Assembly: GCF_029407905.1 (NCBI RefSeq)
Contig: NC_073635.1
Coordinates: 38,865,501-38,929,500, forward strand
Source of the DNA: Bubalus kerabau
Lineage: Eukaryota; Chordata; Mammalia; Artiodactyla; Bovidae
Length of the DNA stretch: 64,000 bases
Direction of reading: 5' to 3'
The stretch's first letter is position 1. Each line of letters opens with the position of its first letter. This document shows, piece by piece, positions 11,553 to 22,814 of the stretch. The translations under genes were made by a program, and so were the position numbers. The notes under the pieces are model-generated. The model did not search any database and was not told where the DNA came from. It worked only from the letters and a program-made list of their open reading frames with translations.

Positions 11553-11771
11553 AGTTCAGATCAGTTCACTCGCTCAGTCGTGTCTGACTCTTTGGGACCC
11601 CATGAATCGCAGCACGCCAGGCCTCCCTGTCCATCATTATCTCCCGGAGTTCACAGAGACTCATTCCATCGAGTCAGTGATGCCATCCAGCCATCTCATC
11701 CTCTGTCGTCCCTTTCTCCTTCTGCCCCAAATCCCTCCCAGCATCAGACTCTTGTCCAATGAGTCAACACT

Positions 11772-13531
11772 TCACATGACGTGGCCAAAATACCTGAGCT
11801 TCAGCTTCAGCATCATTCCTTCCAAAGAAATCCCAGGGCTGATCTCCTTCAGAATGGACTGGTTGGATCTCCTTGCAGTCCAAGGCACTCTCGAGAGTCT
11901 TCTCCAACACCACAGTTCAAAAGCATCATTTCTTTGGCACTCAGCCTTCTTCACAGTCCAACTCTCACATCCATACATGACCACTGGAAAAACCATAGAC
12001 TTGACTAGACGGACCTTTGTTGGCAAAGTAATGTCTCTGCTTTTCAATATGCTATTTGGTTGGTCATAACTTTCCTTTCAAGGAGTAAGCATCTTTTAAT
12101 TTCATGGCTGCATTCACCATCTGCAGTGATTTTGGAGCCCAGAAAAATAAAGTCTGACACTGTTTCCACTGTTTCCCCATCTATTTCCCATGAAGTGATG
12201 GGACCGGATGCCATGATCTTCATTTTCTGAATGTTGATCTTTAAGCCAAATTTTTCACTCTCCACTTTCATTTTTATCAAGAGGCTTTTTAGTTCCTCTT
12301 CACTTTCTGCCATAAGGATGGTGTCATCTGCATATCTGAGGTTATTGATATTTCTTGATTCCAGCTTGTGTTTCTTCCAGCCCAGCGTTTCTCATGATGT
12401 ACTCTGCATATAAGTTAAATAAGCAGGGTGACAATATACAGCCTTGATGGACTCCTTTTCCTATTTGGAACCAGTCTGTTGTTCCATGTCCAGTTTTAAC
12501 TGCTGCTTCCTGACCTGCATACAGATTTCTTAAGAGGCAGGTCAGGTGTCCTGGTATTTCTATCCCTTTCAGTATTTTCCACAGTTTATTGTGATCCACA
12601 CAGTCAAAGGCTTTGGCATAGTCAGTAAAGCAGAAATAGATGTTTTTCTGGAACTCTCTTGCCTTTTCTATGAACCAGCAGATGTTGGCAATTTAATCTC
12701 TGGTTCCTCTGCCTTTTCTAAAACCAGCTTGAACATCAGCAAGTTCATGGTTCATGTATTCCTGAAGCCTGGCTTGGAGAATTTTGAGAATTACTTTACT
12801 AGCATGTGAGATGAGTGCAATTGTGCAGTAGTTTGAGCATTCTTTGGCATTGCCTTTCTTTGGGATTGGAATGAAAACTGACCTTTTCCAGTCCTGTGGC
12901 CACTGCTGAGTTTTCCAAATTTGCTGGCATACTGAGTGCAACACTTTCACAGCATCATCTTTCAGGATTTGAAATAGCTCAACTGGAATTCCATCACCTC
13001 CACTAGCTTTGTTCATAGTATGCTTTCTAAGGCCCACTTGACTTCACATTCCAGGATGTCTGGCTCTAGGTCAGTGAACACACCATCGTGATTATCTGGG
13101 TTGTGAAAATCTTTTTTATACAGTTCTTCTGTGTATTCTTGCCACCTTTTCCTAATATCTTCTGCTTCTGTTACGTCCATAATATTTCTGTCCTTTATCA
13201 AACCCATCTTTGCATGAAATGTTCCCTTGGTATCTCTAATTTTCTTGAAGAGATCTCTAGTCTTTCCCATTCTGATGATTTCCTCTATTTCTTTGCATTG
13301 ATCACTGAGGAAGGCTTTCTTATCTCTTCTTGTTATTCTTTGGAACTCTGCATTCAGATGTTTATATCTTTCCTTTTCTCCTTTGCTTTTCACTTCTCTT
13401 CTTTTCACAGCTATTTGTAAGGCCTCCCCAGACAGCCATTTTGCTTTTTTGCATTTCTTTTCCATGGGGATGGTCTTGATCCCTGTCTCCAGTACAATGT
13501 CACAAACCTCCGTCCATAGTTCATCAGGCAC
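11772..13531 (-). pseudogene. BovB reverse transcriptase region, broken frame
   Basis: Successive frames (13013-13531, 12693-13037, 12342-12599, 12044-12313, 11772-12047) cover the linker, fingers (VFIPIPKKGNAKECSNY), motif B (VHQGCILSPCL), motif C (YADD, complement at 12323-12334) and the C-terminal ELWCWRRLSRVPW block. The pieces overlap or abut in different frames, which points to at least four small indels or stops. The last frame ends at an early TGA (complement at 11772-11774), where a better kept copy has CGA. Confidence 0.88.
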
Positions 13532-13764
13532 ACTGTCAGATCTAGGTCCTTAAATCTATTTCTCACTTCCACTGTATAATCATAAGGGATTTGATTTAGG
13601 TCATACCTGAATGGTCTAGTGGTTTTCCCTACTTTCTTCAATTTAAGTCTGAATTTGGCAATAAGGAGTTCATGATCTGAGCCACAGTCAGCTCCTGGTC
13701 TTGCTTTTGAGGACTGTCTAGAGCTTCTCCATCTTTGGCTTCAAAGAATATAATCAATCTGATT

Positions 13765-14607
13765 TCAGTGTTGGCCATCTGGTGATGTCCATGTGTAGAG
13801 TCCTCTCTTGTGTTGTTGGAAGAGGGTGTTTCCTTGGCAAAACTCTATTACTCTTTGCCCTGCTTCATTCCATATTCCAAGGCCAAATTTGCCTGTTACT
13901 GCAGGTATTTCTTGACTTCTTACTTTTGCATTCCAGTCCCCTATAATGAAAAGGACATCTTTTTTGGGTGTTAGTTCTAAAAGGTCTTGTAGGTGTTCAT
14001 AGAACCATTCAACTTCAGTTTCTTCAGCATTTCTGGTTGGGGCATAGACTTGGATTACTGTGATGTTGAATGGTTTGCCTTGGAAACGAACAGAGATCAT
14101 TCTGTCATTTTTGAGATTGCATCCAAGTACTGCATTTTGGACTCTTTTATTGACCATGATGGCTATTCCATTTCTTCCGAGGGATTCCTGCCCGCAGTAG
14201 TAGATATAATGGTCATCTGAGTTAAATTCACCCATTCCAGTCCATTTTAGTTCACTGATTCCTAGAATGTCGACATTCACTCTTGCTATCTCTTGTTTGA
14301 CCACTTCCAATTTGCCTTGATTCATGGACCTGACATTCCAGGTTCCTATGCAATATTGCTCTTTACAGCATCGGACCTTGCTTCTATCACCAGTCACATC
14401 CACAAGTGGGTGTTGTTTTTGCTTTGACTCCATCCCTTCATTCTTTCTGGAGTTATTTCTCCCCTTATCTCCAGTAGCATATTGGGCACCTACTGACCTG
14501 GGGAGTTCTTCTTTCAGTATCCTATCATTTTGCCTTTTCATACTGTTCATGGGGTTCTCAAGGCAAGAATACTGAAGTGGTTTGCATTCCCTTCTCCAGT
14601 GGACCAC
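13765..14607 (-). pseudogene. BovB APE-type endonuclease fragment
   Basis: This 280-codon frame carries the N-terminal endonuclease that nicks target DNA to prime reverse transcription. Visible landmarks are GTWNVRSMNQGKLEVV at the domain start, LGISELKWTG with the catalytic glutamate region, VYAPTRNAEE, and FIIGDWNAKV with the catalytic Asp/Asn pair. About six residues are missing before NTLFQQHKR compared with the copy at 39025-39378. A frameshift follows at 13765, so endonuclease and reverse transcriptase are uncoupled. The first 50 codons translate 5' UTR-like sequence, so the start is uncertain. Confidence 0.85.
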
Positions 14608-15050
14608 ATTCTATTAGACCTCTCCACCATGACACTCTCGTCTTGGGTTGCCCCATGGGCATGGCTTAGTTTCATTGAGTTAGACAAGGCTGTGGTCCTA
14701 GTGTGATTAGATTGACTAGCTTTCTATGAGTATGGTTTCAGTGTGTCTGCCCTCTGATGCCCTCTTGCAACACCTACCACCTTACTTGGGTTTCTCTTAC
14801 CTTGGGCGTGGGGTATGTCTGCACGGCTGCTCCAGCAAAGTGCAGCCGCTGCTCTTTACCTTGGACGAGAGGTATCTCCTCACCACCACCCTTCCTGACC
14901 TTCAACATGGGATAGCTTCTCTAGATAGCTCCTCTAAAACATTTAGTAGATAGACAGAAAAAAAACAAACAAACTATGAATCAAGAAGTGAGCAGGGATT
15001 AGTGGGCTGCAGTGAGGACAGTTCTTTAAAGAAAAGGACACCAAGGAGCT

Positions 15051-15183
15051 AGTGGTGGTGGTTGTTTAGTAGCTAAGTCATGTCCAACTCTTGTGGCCCC
15101 ATGGACTGTAGCCTGCCAGGCTCCTCTGGCCCTGGGATTCTCCAGGCATCAATACTGGAGTGGGTTGGCATTTCCTTCACCAT
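15051..15183 (-). mobile_element. Bov-A SINE monomer, minus strand
   Basis: A Bov-A body in reverse ('tcatgtccaactcttgtgg', 'ctccaggcatcaatactgg'). CAAGGAGCT stands immediately before it (15042-15050) and just after it (15184-15192). Confidence 0.8.
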
Positions 15184-15192
15184 CAAGGAGCT

Positions 15193-15471
15193 GCTACTGC
15201 TGCTGCTGCTAAGTCACTTCAGTTGTGTCCAACTCTCCAGCCCCATAGACGGCAGCCCACCAGGCTCTGCAGTCCCTGGGATTCTCCAGGCAAGAACACT
15301 GGACTGGGTTGCCATTTCCTTCTCCAATGCAGGAAAGTGAAAAGTGAAAGTGAAGTCACTCAGTGTTGTCCAACTCTTTGCGACCCCATGGACTGCAGCC
15401 TACCAGGCTCCTCCGCCCATGGGATTTTCCAGACAAGAGTACTGGAGTGGATTGCCATTACGTTTTCCGAT
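15193..15471 (-). mobile_element. Bov-A2 dimeric SINE, minus strand
   Basis: Two Bov-A monomers in tandem, starting with the (CTG)n-type end ('gctactgctgctgctgct') and linked by 'gaaagtgaaaagtgaaagtg'-like sequence. CAAGGAGCT flanks it (15184-15192 and 15472-15480), the same sequence that flanks the SINE on its left. Confidence 0.85.
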
Positions 15472-15709
15472 CAAGGAGCTAAGAAGCTAGAAATTTTGGA
15501 AATGTCAATATACATTTTGAAAACATCCGTAAAATTAAGTGCATATATTATGGATAAGAGCTGTGAACCACTTATTAGGTTTTTAAAGAATATGTCTTTA
15601 TCTAAGATCAAATGTCAGTAATTAAATATGACAATAAGGTTTTTAGGGTAAAACTGACACAATTGTTTAGACTTCAATGAAACAATGAAACATGATGTTT
15701 TAAAGGAAG

Positions 15710-16423
15710 CCACTCCTGAGCATATATCTGGAGAAAGCCATAATTCAAAAGGTCACATGTACCCCCATGTTCATTGAATCACTGTTTATAATAGCCAGGA
15801 CATGGAAGCAACCTAAATGTCCATTGATAGAGAAATGGATAAAGAAGATGTGGTACATATATATACTGGAATATTACTCAACTATAAAAAAAGAAGGAAA
15901 CAATACCATTTGCAGCAACATTGATGAACCTAGAGACTGTCACACTGAATGAAGTAAATCAGAGAAAGACAATATCATATGACATAGCTTATATGTGGAA
16001 TCTAAATTTTTAAATAATGGTGCAAATTATCTTATTTACAAAGCAGAAATAGAGTCACAGATGTAGAAAACAAACTTACGCTTACTATGAGGGAAAAGGA
16101 GGTGGAGGGAAAAATGGGGAGATTCAGATTGACATAAACATGCTATTAATACTGTACATATACTAAACAAGGGCACAATGTATAGCATAGGGAACTCTAC
16201 TCAATATACTATAATGACCCCTATGGGAAAATAATCTAAAAAAGTGAATATATATGTGTATGTATATATATATATATATATATATATACATACACACACA
16301 TATAAATATGTGTATATATATATACACATATACATATAAATGATTCACTTTTCTGTGTAGCAGAAACTAACACACATTGTAAATCAATACTTTCATAAAA
16401 ATTAACTTTATTTAAAAAAAAAA
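15710..16423 (+). mobile_element. L1 3' UTR insertion, 5'-truncated, plus strand
   Basis: A short L1 containing the ORF2 end and 3' UTR ('tttataatagccaggacatgg' split at 15785-15805; 'tagcatagggaactctac'), ending in a poly(A) run at 16414-16423. AAAGGAAG flanks it (15702-15709 and 16424-16431). A long alternating TA/CA tract (about 16248-16345) inside the 3' UTR forms a microsatellite. Confidence 0.85.
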
Positions 16424-16431
16424 AAAGGAAG

Positions 16432-17652
16432 TTTGAAGCGAGTGTAAAAGGTATATGGGAGGGACCTCAAAGGAGGTTAGCATGAAGTCATGAAGTGTAA
16501 GCTAGATTTCAGTTAAGACAGAAAGGCAGGCACTGGGACTTTGTTTAGAGCTCAGGGATATGGGAAACTTAACTATGTTATAATAGTTCCCAGGGACAAA
16601 ACCAATGAATTTAAGTTTAGGAAAGAAAGAGAAGATTGGATCAATTCTAAGGAAGCATGTGTGTGTGTGTGTGGTGAGGTCAGGTATGAATGTGTGATGG
16701 AAGAGTTAGTGTTCACATTTCAGCAGTCACTGATAATAATAGGTTTGAGGAGAACAGAAGATTTAGTCTCAACAGTTGTTCTCAATTGTGATATCAAGCA
16801 GTGCCTGAATATTGTTTGAATTGACTAGGCAATATTATATCCTGAAACAAATAAGTAAACTGATAATTGACTCAGAAACTGCAGATGCTATTTCCTGCAT
16901 GGGCTAGATGGTATCTAAGAAACTTCTCATTCACAGAATGTATTTAAATTGGTGATGTATATTTCCTAGTGGTGACTAAATTTGCATATTTTAATTATGA
17001 ACAGATAGATGCATCTGAGTGTGATCCCAGTGTAAGGATACCTGTAGATGGTATTTGTAAGTTTTTCTGGTGCTGCTCAACTAATTAAAGCCTGTACTTT
17101 GGAAGCCAAGTGTACAGGATCATTTCCTGGGGGGTGTTTTACATCTGCCAAATACATAAAGTATAATAGGGCCTAATGATTGTTTTCTCATTAAATGAAT
17201 AATGAATAAGAACTCACGGGATGAAAGGGAGCATGACTTTAAAATTATTGCCACTCTCTAAGCCTTTATGTGCAGCCAAAATATTCAGAAATTCATATTT
17301 GAGTCAATTAGAGAAATGTTGCAAGAAGTGGGACAGAGGAGCAAAATCATCATTGCTCTCAGATAAGCAACCAAAGGATATTTTCTTCTAAGAGTATGAG
17401 TAACAACACCTAGTGTAGTGAGAAAAGAACATGTTTTATGTTTTTAAATTCTCAGATTTTTGTAAAAAATATGTATGGTTTTCATATTAATATAAAATAG
17501 ATATTTATTATAAGAATAAAAGTAACTAAAAAGTTTATTCTTTCCAAATGTTTGACAAAGGCATATGAATTAGTCTTAAATAATTATATTCAATTAGTTT
17601 AATAAGTTAAGATAACTATTTTGCAAGCATTTTCTTATTTCTTTACTATCAT
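16432..17652. other. Single-copy-looking sequence, function unknown
   Basis: About 1.2 kb without any repeat I can name, with more balanced composition than most spacers here. A short (GT)n run is at about 16658-16671. A 92-codon plus frame (16541-16819) has no recognisable domain, and I treat it as chance. This is one of the few places where ancestral unique DNA may survive. Confidence 0.45.
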
Positions 17653-18140
17653 GTATCTTATTACTTTGCCAACAAAGGTTCGTCTAGTCAAGGCTATGTT
17701 TTTTCCTGTGGTCATGTATGGATGTGAGAGTTGGACTGTGAAGAAGGCTGAGAACCGAAGAATTGATGCTTTTGAACTGTGGTGTTGGAGAAGACTCTCG
17801 AGAGTCCCTTGGACTGCAAGGAGATCCAACCAGTCCATTCTGAAGGAGATCAGCCCTGGGATTTCTTTGGAAGGAATGATGCTCAAGCTGAAACTCCAGT
17901 ACTTTGGCCACCTCATGTAAAGAGTTGACTCATTGGAAAAGACTCTGATGCTGGGAGGGATTGGGGGCAAGAGGAGAAGGGGATGACAGAGGATGAGACG
18001 GCTGGATGGCATCACTGACTCAATGGACGTGAGTCTGGGTGAACTCCGGGAATTGGTGATGGACAGGGAGGCCTGGCGAGCTACGATTCATGGGGTCGCA
18101 AAGAGTCGGACACGACTGAGCGACTGATCTGATCTGATCT
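17653..18140 (+). mobile_element. BovB 3' fragment, plus strand
   Basis: The last part of the BovB frame (17621-17920: LPTKVRLVKAMFFPVVMYGC, ELWCWRRLSRVPW) and the tail, ending in GATCT-type repeats at about 18126-18140. The frame stops at TAA (17918-17920) where better copies read CGA. Heavily 5'-truncated. Confidence 0.9.
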
Positions 18141-18774
18141 TATGACAGTATGCAATACATCTATATATTTTCCCATAGAATTCAAATTTTATGTGGGCTA
18201 CACAGATTGAAATTAAAGCACTTTGCATAGGAAGTTGCATATTTATACATAAACTCTAAAATATTTTCCCTAGTAGATGTCCATGATTACATTAGACTCT
18301 AAATATCTCCATGAGCTGAAAAACATGTATATATAATTTAACATATGCTCTTCATAGAAACGTAGAATTAAAGATTAATGCAGGAGGGAAAAAAAAATTT
18401 CTTAAACACCTCAAAGAAAAAATGGTTTTAACTTTTAGGTTGTTTCATTTCTTACTTTTCTCCATGCATAATATTTGTATCAGGAAATATAATATATATG
18501 CACTTTTGTGTCTCAAACTCCTTACATTATATTAATATAACACATCAATAACAATCAATGTATTATATTAATAAATGCCAGTATTAATATATATAAAGTA
18601 TTAGATTATAAATAATTACTAATAATTGGCATGATACTAACATGAACAAGGTTCTATTAGTGTCTCTCCAATGGTTACATAGTTTTCATATATTCTTTTA
18701 AACAAAATGTATTTTCTGATTTCTCATACACTAATCTAAGTATAAAGATTATAGATTTAAATAAAACAGATTGC
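18141..18774. other. AT-rich spacer, nothing recognised
   Basis: Very AT-rich. There are several 'attaatata'-type imperfect repeats around 18525-18600 but no frame or named element. Confidence 0.5.
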
Positions 18775-19035
18775 TGTGGAGGGGGAAATTTCTCCCTTAG
18801 CCTTCTTCAGTTCTTTTGACTGGTGTAATAATTGAAATTGACACAGAGAGACTAAAAGGAGAAAATTAAAAAAAAAAAACAAATTTAATTCATACACACA
18901 AAAGTCTTATACAAATAGGGAACAAAGAGGGGCCAAAGCAGGCAGATTCTAAATTTTTTTAAACAAGCAAAAAATTTGTGAGCAATTGACAGGAGAAAGT
19001 AACTTTGGTTTTAGATGCTTAATTAGTGAAGAATC
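18775..19035 (-). mobile_element. LTR-like or other old repeat, unassigned
   Basis: A purine-rich block ('gctgtggagggggaaattt') followed by A-rich sequence and 'ggccaaagcaggcagattc' has the look of an old LTR in reverse, with tttaat/ttaatt near 18885. Neither end is defined and I cannot name the family. Confidence 0.3.
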
Positions 19036-19558
19036 TAAACAGTGTCAGACTTTATTTTTTGGGTCTCCAAAATCACTGCAGATGGTGATTGCAGCCATGA
19101 AATTAAATGACACTCCTTAGAAGGAAAGTTATGATGAACCTAGATAGCATAAAGTCTGACACTGTTTCCACTGTTTCCCTATCTATTTCCCATGAAGTGA
19201 TGGGACCAGATGCCATGATCTTCGTTTTCTGAATGTTGAGCTTTAAGCCAACTTTTTCACTCTCCTCTTTCACTTTCATCAAGAGGCTTTTTAGTTCCTC
19301 TTCACTTTCTGCCATAAGGGTGGTGTCATCTGCATATCTGTGGTTATTGATATTTCTCCTGGCAATCTTGATTCCAGCTTGTGCTTCTTCCAGCCCAGTG
19401 TTTCTCATGATGTACTCTGCATATAAGTTAAATAAGCAGGGTGACAATATACAGCCTTGACGAACTCCTTTTCCTATTTGGAACCAGTCTGTTGTTCCAT
19501 GTCCAGTTCTAACTGTTGCTTCCTGACCAGCATATAGGTTTCTCAAGAGGCAGGTCAG
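19036..19558. mobile_element. BovB fragment with internal fold-back inversion
   Basis: Bases 19036-19150 are BovB reverse transcriptase sequence on the plus strand. Bases 19151-19558 are the directly upstream reverse transcriptase part on the minus strand (frame RNLYAGQEATVRTGHG... with YADD). The sequence AACAGTGTCAGACTTTA appears at the start of the plus part and in reverse complement at the start of the minus part. Neither part reaches the BovB 3' tail. This order is opposite to that expected from twin priming. Confidence 0.85.
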
Positions 19559-19694
19559 GTGACTTTGTTTAATTTGGAAGACAACATTTTACTTTTAAAT
19601 CTAAAACCTACTTTTCTTATACCTACAATTAAACAGATAAAACCCTAACCATAAATGAACAGAAACATAGATTTGATTTTGCTAGCTTGATTTT

Positions 19695-19911
19695 GGGCTT
19701 CCCTGGTGGCTCAGATGGTAAAGAATCCGCCTCCAGAGCAGGAGACCCAGGTTCAATACCTGGGTCCAGAAGATTCCCTGGAGAAGCAAATGGCAACCAA
19801 CTCCAATATTCTTGCCTGGAGAATGCCATGGACAGAGGAGCCTGGTGGACTATAGTCCATGAGGTTGCAAAGACTTGGACATGACTAAGTGACTACCACT
19901 TTCACTTTCAA
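19695..19911 (+). mobile_element. Bov-tA SINE, plus strand, well preserved
   Basis: A complete Bov-tA with clear tRNA-Glu-like head ('ggcttccctggtggctcag'), B box GGTTCAATACC (about 19751-19761) and Bov-A body. CTTGATTTT flanks it perfectly (19686-19694 and 19912-19920). Low divergence suggests a relatively recent insertion. Confidence 0.93.
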
Positions 19912-19920
19912 CTTGATTTT

Positions 19921-21355
19921 AAGTTGTAATTTATTTTAAACAAATAATGAAAAAGAGTAGTGACCTGTAGTTTCCAATCTAAAACTTTTTTCTTATGTTC
20001 ATGTATCAGCTAAACTGCTATTGCCCTACATCTGTTATTTGGCAGCATCATTATGTATCATAATTCCTTGTTTGTTCAACCAAAAGGCTCTTTGAGTTTG
20101 TTTTTATTCCATATTTTAACAGATGAACTGTGTTATCTCTGCACAGAAGTTATTTTTATGCTTTAACTTGTGAAACTTACCTGCATGCATGTGCAAAAGC
20201 AAACAAACTGTTGCTTTCTGCCTAGTGCCATACAAATCCTGGGCTATCTGTAGCTCATCATTTTCTCCAGCAGTTATATATGAACAAAGTCCTGAAACAC
20301 AAAATAGATAATTCATCCAATGCAACCAGGATCATAAATGTTTCTTAAAGTGATTTCCCAATCAAGGTAGTAACTGCTATTATTTGATCATGCTCCCTGT
20401 TTTATTTCCTTGGACATGAAATGGCACATGGAAACGACATTAGTCTCCTGAGGGACTCAGTATGGTCATTTCAGTTTCTTAATTAGAGGAAGCTGAGAGT
20501 TAACATTTTTTTTTTAATACCATGTTATGTACAGCAAATATTTTATGATTTCTAGTGGAGTAACTTCAGTAGCTCTGATTTCACTTAAAGAAACCTCAAC
20601 ATTGAGAAATTAAATTTCATCAAACACTATCATAACTAAATAAAACAAACTGACTTATAAACAAAATTAGGTCTATATCATTACTAATATCTGGCTTTCC
20701 TATAAAGGAAAGCCTTTTTTAAAATCATATTTTATGTATATTATACTATAAACTTTTACAATATTATATTTTTGCTGTTTTTTTAAATAATACAGAAAAT
20801 AATGTGACTGTACAATGTTGAAGTTATAAAATGTATTTTGATGTGAGATTAGATTTTCAAAATTTGTTTGCAATGGATTCTTTGTAAATCAAATATGATA
20901 GAGAATAAAGATTTATAAGGGTTAAAAGATATTCTATGTGCCCAAGACTTACTTTATCAAAGATAATTCCTGAGTGGTGTGCGCCTACTGACTCCCTCCA
21001 AGCTATTTTCACCAAACAACCTAGTATTCTAGTCTTCAGGCTCATTTTATTTATTTTTTATTTACCTTTACACTTTGCAATTTTCTCTTGGTCTGTAATT
21101 CTTTGCTCTAGAGAATTATCATTGTTGACTACTTACTGACAGTTAAGTCCAAACTCAAAATTAGTTCCTCCCATCACCACCAAATCAAAATCAGACTTTT
21201 AATCTCCTCTTGCCAATAGTTGTAAATCTCATTAACCTGGATTGGCAGCCCATTTTTCTTTCTCCTTTCTTTCTTCTTTTCAGCATGTATCACTAATGAA
21301 TTTTCTTGTTTCTTTCTTTATTTTTAATTTGCAGACCAATTCTCTCCCACCACCC
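19921..21355. other. AT-rich stretch, nothing recognised
   Basis: No coding frame over 70 codons and no repeat I can name. The segment at 20130-20340 has more balanced composition and could be ancestral unique sequence. Confidence 0.45.
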
Positions 21356-21455
21356 CCACCATAGACAGTCTCTGCATTTTTTAAATTATTTTATTCCTAG
21401 TACATAGAATGTCATCTGGTAAATAAATATTTGTTGAATAAATTAACCAAATTGA
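21356..21455 (+). mobile_element. Ancient mammalian repeat tail
   Basis: The stretch ending 'taaataaatatttgttgaat' (21420-21439) is the tail typical of several old mammalian repeats (MIR/L2/old LTR class). I cannot choose between families from so short a piece. Confidence 0.4.
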
Positions 21456-21639
21456 TTCAAGAAAAGTTCCTTATACATCTTAAAGAGACAATACATATAA
21501 GATTTTCTCTAAATCTTTTATATTTGAATCATTTTGTGAATATAAATATACGATACAAATATAGAATACTCTGTCATATGGGGTATCTCATCTTTTAATT
21601 TACATTTACTCATAGAATTTTATTATTACTTTCTAGCTA

Positions 21640-22620
21640 TTCAGGATTATCAGCTGTGATTTTTCTCTTTCACCTTACGGCTATTTAAAAGAATTTCTAA
21701 CAATCATGTTTTCAATTTCCAGATCATTTTGATGTTTACTTATAACTGATTTCAATGTTTCTTGCTCATTTTTATTCACTATATCCACAAAATGTTTTCT
21801 GCATTAATTTACCTTTTGAAATGTATGTAAACTTTGTTTATGGTAAAACATGTGGTCACATTTGATAAATCTTCCTTTTGTCCCTAAAAAGTATTACTCC
21901 AAAATAAAATAGAGTTTAAAACTTCCCTGTTAGTTAAATAAAAAAAAATTATTATATTCAGATTTTTTTATATTTTATTAACTTCTTTTCTATTAAAGCA
22001 ATGTTTGAGGGGGATGAACAAAAATATACACTAATACCAAATATCATTTAGCTTTTTTGTATAGTTTATGTAAATATTTCATTATGTATTTTCATACTAT
22101 GATATTTGGCTTATAAACATTCATGAGATCAAATTAACCCTGTGGATTATATTTTTTGTGTCTTCATTAACAGTTGTTACCTTGAATTTAGACTTATCTG
22201 ATATTTATATGAGAAAGTTTTTTTTTTTTTGAGAAAGTTTTAACTTGATTTGTTAGTGTTGTCCTGCTTTTCATCTATTCTTGCGATTCAAACCTCCCAA
22301 TCACTACATTATATCTTATAATGCAAAGATATTTTTTATAGATCCAATAGAATCCAATAATTTATTTCACCTGTTTATATATAAATTTATTTGTTGAAAT
22401 TCTGCTTCTTTACTCTATGCAAATTATTTCTTTTGATGCTTTTGCATTAAATATTTTCTGATATTCTCTTTGTTTATTGCTAGCCATTTATGTTTGCTTT
22501 GATTTCTTTTTCAGTGTATTATCATTTAATCTCCATTAGTAGTTACTGTTCTGCCTTTATAAAATATATTTATGAAATACACTTATTCACTTGTTAACTT
22601 TTAAGATTGTTATTCAAACC
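21640..22620 (-). mobile_element. Possible very old L1 relic, minus strand
   Basis: T-rich sequence containing 'gaatttagacttatctgat' (22185) and neighbouring blocks resembles old L1 internal sequence read in reverse. Divergence is so high that boundaries are guesses. A duplicated 'tgagaaagttt' unit with a T run lies at 22209-22239. Confidence 0.3.
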
Positions 22621-22814
22621 CTGTTATGAATTATGGGAGAATTAATTTCTTTTCTTTTTACATATGATCTCATTCTTCATACTTTCTATATTATTATTAT
22701 TATTTTCCCAATTATTCTAAATTTAGGGATATACTCTTTAATTATGTTCTACAATAATAAATGCTATAATTAAATTTGTATGCATTAAATTATGTATGTA
22801 AATCTATCAATGTT

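Larger units (their letters stand above)
11553..14940 (-). mobile_element. Nearly full-length BovB LINE, minus strand
   Basis: The element runs from the 5' UTR (about 14640-14940) through the APE-type endonuclease (13765-14607) and reverse transcriptase (about 11770-13040) to the GAACT-type tail at 11553. At about 3.39 kb it is close to the full BovB length. AAAACATATAG on the left (11546 region) resembles AAAACATTTAG on the right (14937 region), a probable imperfect target duplication. Frameshifts and stops break the single ORF into at least six pieces, so it cannot move on its own. Confidence 0.92.

Noticed and set aside
19695..19911. tRNA-like sequence with B box
   Set aside because: The head of a Bov-tA SINE, not a tRNA: no closed cloverleaf, and the Bov-A body follows directly. 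The same holds for the other Bov-tA copies.
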